From the NCBI GenBank assembly GCA_009193035.1, contig SWDT01000302.1, forward strand, positions 1 to 64,000: DNA of 64,000 bases, read 5' to 3'. The stretch comes from Halicephalobus mephisto (taxonomy: Eukaryota; Nematoda; Chromadorea; Rhabditida; Panagrolaimidae). Below, one piece after another: positions 59,905 through 64,000 of the stretch (positions within the stretch are counted from its first letter, which is position 1; each line of letters opens with the position of its first letter). The notes beneath the pieces are model-generated. The model made no database searches, had not been told where the DNA came from, and saw only the letters and a program-made list of their open reading frames with translations. The translations under genes were made by a program, and so were the position numbers.

Positions 59905-61443
59905 ATGACTGATCCCGGTTCGTTTATGTCGCAGAATTTCGAAACCGATTTTTCCAAAGAGGATTTGCTGAAGTTGCTACTCCAGTTCGAAGCGGAATTG
60001 GAGAACAAAGAGGAAAAACTGGCTGTTTTGAAGGTTTTAAACTTGTTTTTGGTGAATTTCATATATGACATTGTAGGATGACAAGGCTCACATGATGTTG
60101 AACCAGGCAAAGTACGGTAAGCTGATGATGATGGACCCGTTGCTGTCTCTAGGTCGTGATGGCTTGGAGATGAACGAAAAACTAGATCAATCCGTCCTTA
60201 GTGTTTACGAATACCAGCAGAGGGAATTAGAAAGATTATGTCAACTCCACAAGTCCAATCACGTCCATTACAAAGAAGTAATTTTCCTCCGAAATAATAG
60301 TTTAGATTTTTGTCATTTTTAGGTGATAATTAACATGGAAAAACGCCACAAGAAAATCATCGATGAATTACGTAATGAAATCCACAGAAATCAAGCTGTA
60401 AAATCCCAAAAAGAGGACATAGTTCTTGCTTTGGAAGAATCCAGGGATTCTCTGGCGAAGGAACTAGAAACCAAGAACGACGACCTTGGGAAGCTCCAGA
60501 AGGCTCTGCAACTTGAAAAAAGCAAAAGAGAAAGAGAAAAAAACGACCACAAATTAATGATCAAATATCTCCTGAGCGAAAGACGCGATTTGTTCCTCAC
60601 TTTGCGGAAATTAAAACTGGAATTGACTCACAAAAGTAAGTTACTTAGTATTGCATAGTAGTTATATGGTGATTTTCAGACGGTTCTGGAACTACAACGG
60701 GGGATTCGCCACTGGTTCACGAGATGCGGAAGGAAATCGACACTTTGAGACTGGAACGGAACAAACTGGCCGGGATTGCCCAAGAATTACAAAAACAAAA
60801 CACAGATTTGAATCAAAAGTTGAAAATTAAAGAAGAAGATCTACAAACATTGAGACAAAATATAACGAAAATTAAACAGGAACCGATGAATCGGTCCAAT
60901 ATCGCCGGAGGGCTTGTGGTTGCTAATCGGGGAGCTCTGGCGGCAGTTTCGCAGTCCATGCCGTCGAGGAGCAGACTTCCGAATTCATCGAGTTTCCCTT
61001 CCACTGCTCCTGGGACTTCCGTCGTTAACGGACTTCAGAAGCAACAACCCGGGACTCCCATGTATAAGAAATTTCCAACTGCTTCTCCGGCATTGGGATC
61101 ATTGTCGAGGAATCGGGGAGTTCCGTATTTAGGAACAAAAGCGTCAAATTTACCGATAACCCGAGGAGCACCTGGTCAGCAGAAGGGCTCGGTCCAGCCA
61201 GAGATAGAACATCTCGGGATGATCATCGACTCCATGAATTCCCAGCAATTAAACAGTACGATTTCGAAAAGAAGCTCATCACTTCCCAGAAGTCCCCAAA
61301 GCAAAGCCGAAGCAGCTTCTCATCATATAAAACCACCCGTGTCCGGGATCCCGACTCATCCTCAACGACAAACCAACACTAATCAAAAAACATCGTTGAA
61401 TTCGTCGACAGGAAAGAATTCTCGAATCTCGACAACCAAATAA
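59905..61443 (+). CDS. coiled-coil protein of the CTTNBP2/CTTNBP2NL N-terminal-domain class
   Basis: Four exons (59905..60033, 60077..60277, 60323..60635, 60680..61443) give 468 residues. The opening FSKEDLLKLLLQFEAELENK plus AKYGKLMMMDPLLSLGRDG matches the cortactin-binding-protein-2 N-terminal pattern (ELLRLL, EGELEARD, YGRF, DPFLAL). Heptad-rich coiled coil runs from about residue 75 to 290 (IINMEKRHKKIIDELRNEI, ALEESRDSLAKELETK, LRLERNKLAGIAQELQKQN). The last 170 residues are Ser/Pro/Gly-rich and basic (SKRSSSLPRSPQSK). Such proteins join STRIPAK phosphatase complexes or the cortical actin network. The assignment is by domain pattern only. Alternatives are other FILIP-like coiled coils. 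Start: first ATG after a TTTTTAG acceptor about 35 bases upstream. Confidence 0.65.
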
Positions 61444-61938
61444 CGCAATACATCCGTCAGTTACTGAAACGAGTTAAATTTAAAATTTACTTTTTAGTAA
61501 AATGCAGGTTTTATTGCGACTTTGAAGAATTGTGAATAAATGTTCTGCACCATTTAAACCATTTATGAATAATCACCTGGCCATAGTTGTCGATTATAAA
61601 AAACTTGACGATCTTTCATACCTTTTTTTCCTGATCTAGCAGCCAGTTCGTATTCGACTCTCTCGTTTTCGCTACGAGAGAAACTGCATGCACGTTTGGG
61701 CTGCGGTGGTTTATTCTACCAAGTCAATTTCGGTTATGCTGAGCTGTTAAGTGCTGAATTTCGGATTTTCGGCAACTTATATAGTAATTATTTTATAGTT
61801 TCGATCTGTTTATATATGAAATAAGGATTATTTTTCAGTTCGTGAAATTCGCTCTTTTTCGACGGCAATTTTCATTGTTGTATGATTTCTGATGCTAATT
61901 GGAGATATATCGAACTCAGATAGGAGGAATATTGAAAG
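61444..61938. promoter_or_regulatory. promoter region of CNOT4 with hairpin
   Basis: A GC-richer segment at 61640-61760 contains an 8-bp perfect stem (TCTCTCGT with ACGAGAGA, 61659-61681, 7-base loop). No tRNA or other RNA gene signature was recognised. The CNOT4 start codon lies 250 bp further on. Confidence 0.4.
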
Positions 61939-64000
61939 ATGTCAGTCGACGACTCATCTGAGGACAGGGAGGTATGGAGTTTTACTTTTTAGAGGGTAAT
62001 TTTGCGAAAAATTACGGACGATTAGTACCTATTAATCTTGTGACTCATTGTTAAATTACTTTGCTTTATGGGGAATCCTAAGAGATAGATTCATATAACC
62101 AAACTTGTTATATAGCTTAATTACCACTAATAACCTTCAATAAAAGCTTTTAATGTCAGATTTCCAATGATTTCGCTCATTTTCAGTGTCCATTGTGTAT
62201 GGAAAAACTTGAAATTGATGACCTCAATTTCTATCCTTGTACTTGCAAGTATCAGGTAAGATATCAAGTTAGATCGTTATTTTGATTTGGTAATTTGCAG
62301 GTCTGCCGGTTTTGCTGGCATAGGATAAGGACAGACGAGAATGGATTGTGTCCTGCATGTCGAACTCCCTACCCAGAGGACCCGGTCAACTTCCAACCTC
62401 TTACACCTCTTGAAATGCAACAACTTCGATCTGAGAAGAAGCAGAAAGAGAAGAAACGCAATGTATCAGAGAGTAGGAAGCATTTGTCCGCTTATCGAGT
62501 TCTCCAGAGGAATTTGGTGTACGTGTTAGGATTATCTCCTCGCATTGCTGATCCGGAGATCCTTAAAAGCCCGCTTTATTTTGGCAAGTATGGAAAAGTG
62601 CTTAAGGTTGCTGTTGGTACTCTTCCAAGTAGTCAAGGAAATGCTCCTATCAACACAGCATACGTTACTTTCAGTCGAGTAGAAGATGCTCTGAAGACTA
62701 TTTTGGTAAGATGACTATCGTTTTACGATTCTAACGAAACTTTTTAGGAAACTAATAGCCTTGTTTTCGAAGGCAGAATGATAAAGACTTCACTTGGAAC
62801 GACAAAGTATTGTTCCAACTTTTTGCGAGGTGTTCCTTGTCATAAACAAGTAAGTTAGATCGATTTCTGCAGTTTTGATTGGAAATTGTAGGAATGCATG
62901 TACTTGCATGAAGTTGCTCCACCAGAACTTAGTTTCACTAAGGAAGATATGCATGCTGGGAAACATACAGAGTATGAACGACGGTTATTGGATAAAGTGA
63001 CCCAACAAAACAAAGATGGTTCTGGTGGTCAGAAGTTAGAAGGAGATAATATTCAAGTTGTTGATTTGCACACTGATGGTGAGAGAGCAGTCTCACCTTC
63101 ATTCCCAGAACAGAAAGATAATCCCAGTGACGATGGAAAGAATCGTAGCACCCAGGAATCAGAAAACAATGGACAAATTCGATCTAATAATACTGATATG
63201 CTATCTGATTATCATGTTCATGCAGCAACTAATGTTCATCGAGAGAATGAAGGAACTTCAATTATAGATGAACCTCCAAAATCTCGAAGTCCTGCTCCAT
63301 TCCCGGTGTATGAAGATGATCTAGGATTTGATCCATTGACGGAATCGTTAAAAGGATTGGAAGAATTGCTTCAAGAAGAAAGTCATACAATTAATATGGC
63401 ACCTAATCATCGTCAGAAGTAAGTTATATATTAATGATTGGTTGGTGATTTTTGCATTTTAGTTTGGAGTCGCAAGATTATGGTCGAATGGCTTTCAATA
63501 ACAGAAGCTCCTTTGATATTTACAACAGAGAACATGAATATCCATTGAATCCCGGAGTAGCAAATTCCAATCAACATGGTATTTTTCACGGAAACCATTA
63601 TTATAATAGCTATCAGAATGGATTTGCATCTCAAACACGGAGTTCGAAAGAATTTGAATCTGAGAGAAAATATCGTGATGACGATTATTCAGAATTCTTC
63701 CCAAATCACATTCAACGTGACTTCCCTTCTTTCCTCCGTCGTGAACCAACTACGACGAATCGTAACCCTGATTCTTTTAATGTCATGGGGTCCAATAATA
63801 TCGGTCAAAGATCGGCACTAAACTCTCTAGGCTCAAGCACTCATGAAACTCGCGATGCTTTCAAAGCTCTTCTTCCTAATGTTAATGTGTCATTCGTGTC
63901 TTCATCTATGGGTACGTCTTCTGATCGTGTTGGGAACGGCTTATATTCAGATTCACCTCGTTTAGAGATGAATAACATGTTTCCTTCAAGTTCCAGACAA
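61939..64000 (+). CDS. CNOT4: CNOT4, RING E3 ligase of the CCR4-NOT complex (3' end beyond window)
   Basis: Exons 61939..61971, 62187..62255, 62301..62705, 62748..62849, 62892..63418 and 63463 to the window end are in phase. The C4C4 RING is CPLCMEKLE, YPCTCKYQVCRFCWHRI and GLCPACRTPYPEDP. A linker helix rich in KKQKEKKR follows, then an RRM (NLVYVLGLSPRIADPEILK, AYVTFSRVEDAL). A CCCH finger follows (KYCSNFLRGVPC, ECMYLHE) and then FTKEDMHAGKHTEYERRLLD. The rest is long, polar and Asn/Ser-rich. CNOT4 works with UBE2D-class E2s on stalled ribosomes and in mRNA decay, so the UBE2D gene in this window is a natural partner. The frame is still open at 64000. Confidence 0.96.

Overview
The window is about 64 kb of AT-rich nuclear DNA from a small-genome animal, most likely a nematode or a comparably compact ecdysozoan. 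Reasons: genes are densely packed, most introns are 35-55 bp with TTTYAG acceptors, several start codons sit a few bases after an isolated TTTTAG acceptor (as expected where leaders are trans-spliced), and same-strand genes lie close together in operon-like fashion. The proteins are clearly metazoan (DM domain, FOXP, ALFY/WDFY3, RAB28). I cannot name the species.

Layout. 1-4574: gene-poor, with two clusters of heat-shock-element-like sites ahead of a divergent Hsp70-like gene (4575-6999). 8530-13745: an accessory block with a tandem pair of seven-exon genes of unknown family (ubiquitin-like N-terminus, possible kinase-like C-terminus), each preceded by a decayed 3' end of a family B DNA polymerase of Polinton/Maverick type. 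14870-15891 (-): mitochondrial glutamate carrier. 17176-21112 (+): DM-domain transcription factor with minisatellites in its introns. 21191-25599 (-): Hikeshi, ATG7 and a UBE2D-type ubiquitin-conjugating enzyme, spaced like an operon. 26130-37344 (-): a giant PH-BEACH-WD40-FYVE protein, the ALFY/WDFY3 orthologue. 38450-39062 (+): mitochondrial ribosomal protein S24. 39544-44527 (-): GLTSCR1/BICRA-like subunit of the ncBAF chromatin remodeller. 45399-46799 (-): RAB28. 47651-53151 (-): FOXP, with a GC-AG intron inside the forkhead domain. 53152-59904: an AT-rich desert with GC-richer islands, minisatellites and one clean MITE. 59905-61443 (+): coiled-coil protein of the CTTNBP2 N-terminal-like class. 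61939-end (+): CNOT4, cut by the window edge.

Functional themes. A 16-kb stretch holds an E2, ATG7 and ALFY, which belong to ubiquitin conjugation and selective autophagy. Near-perfect heat-shock elements occur ahead of the Hsp70-like gene and inside an ATG7 intron. Related TTCTAGAA-rich sequence recurs in several gene-free stretches, which suggests that a dispersed repeat has spread HSF sites. The least familiar material is the duplicated ubiquitin-like gene pair: its N-terminal cassettes have diverged strongly while everything around them stayed nearly identical.
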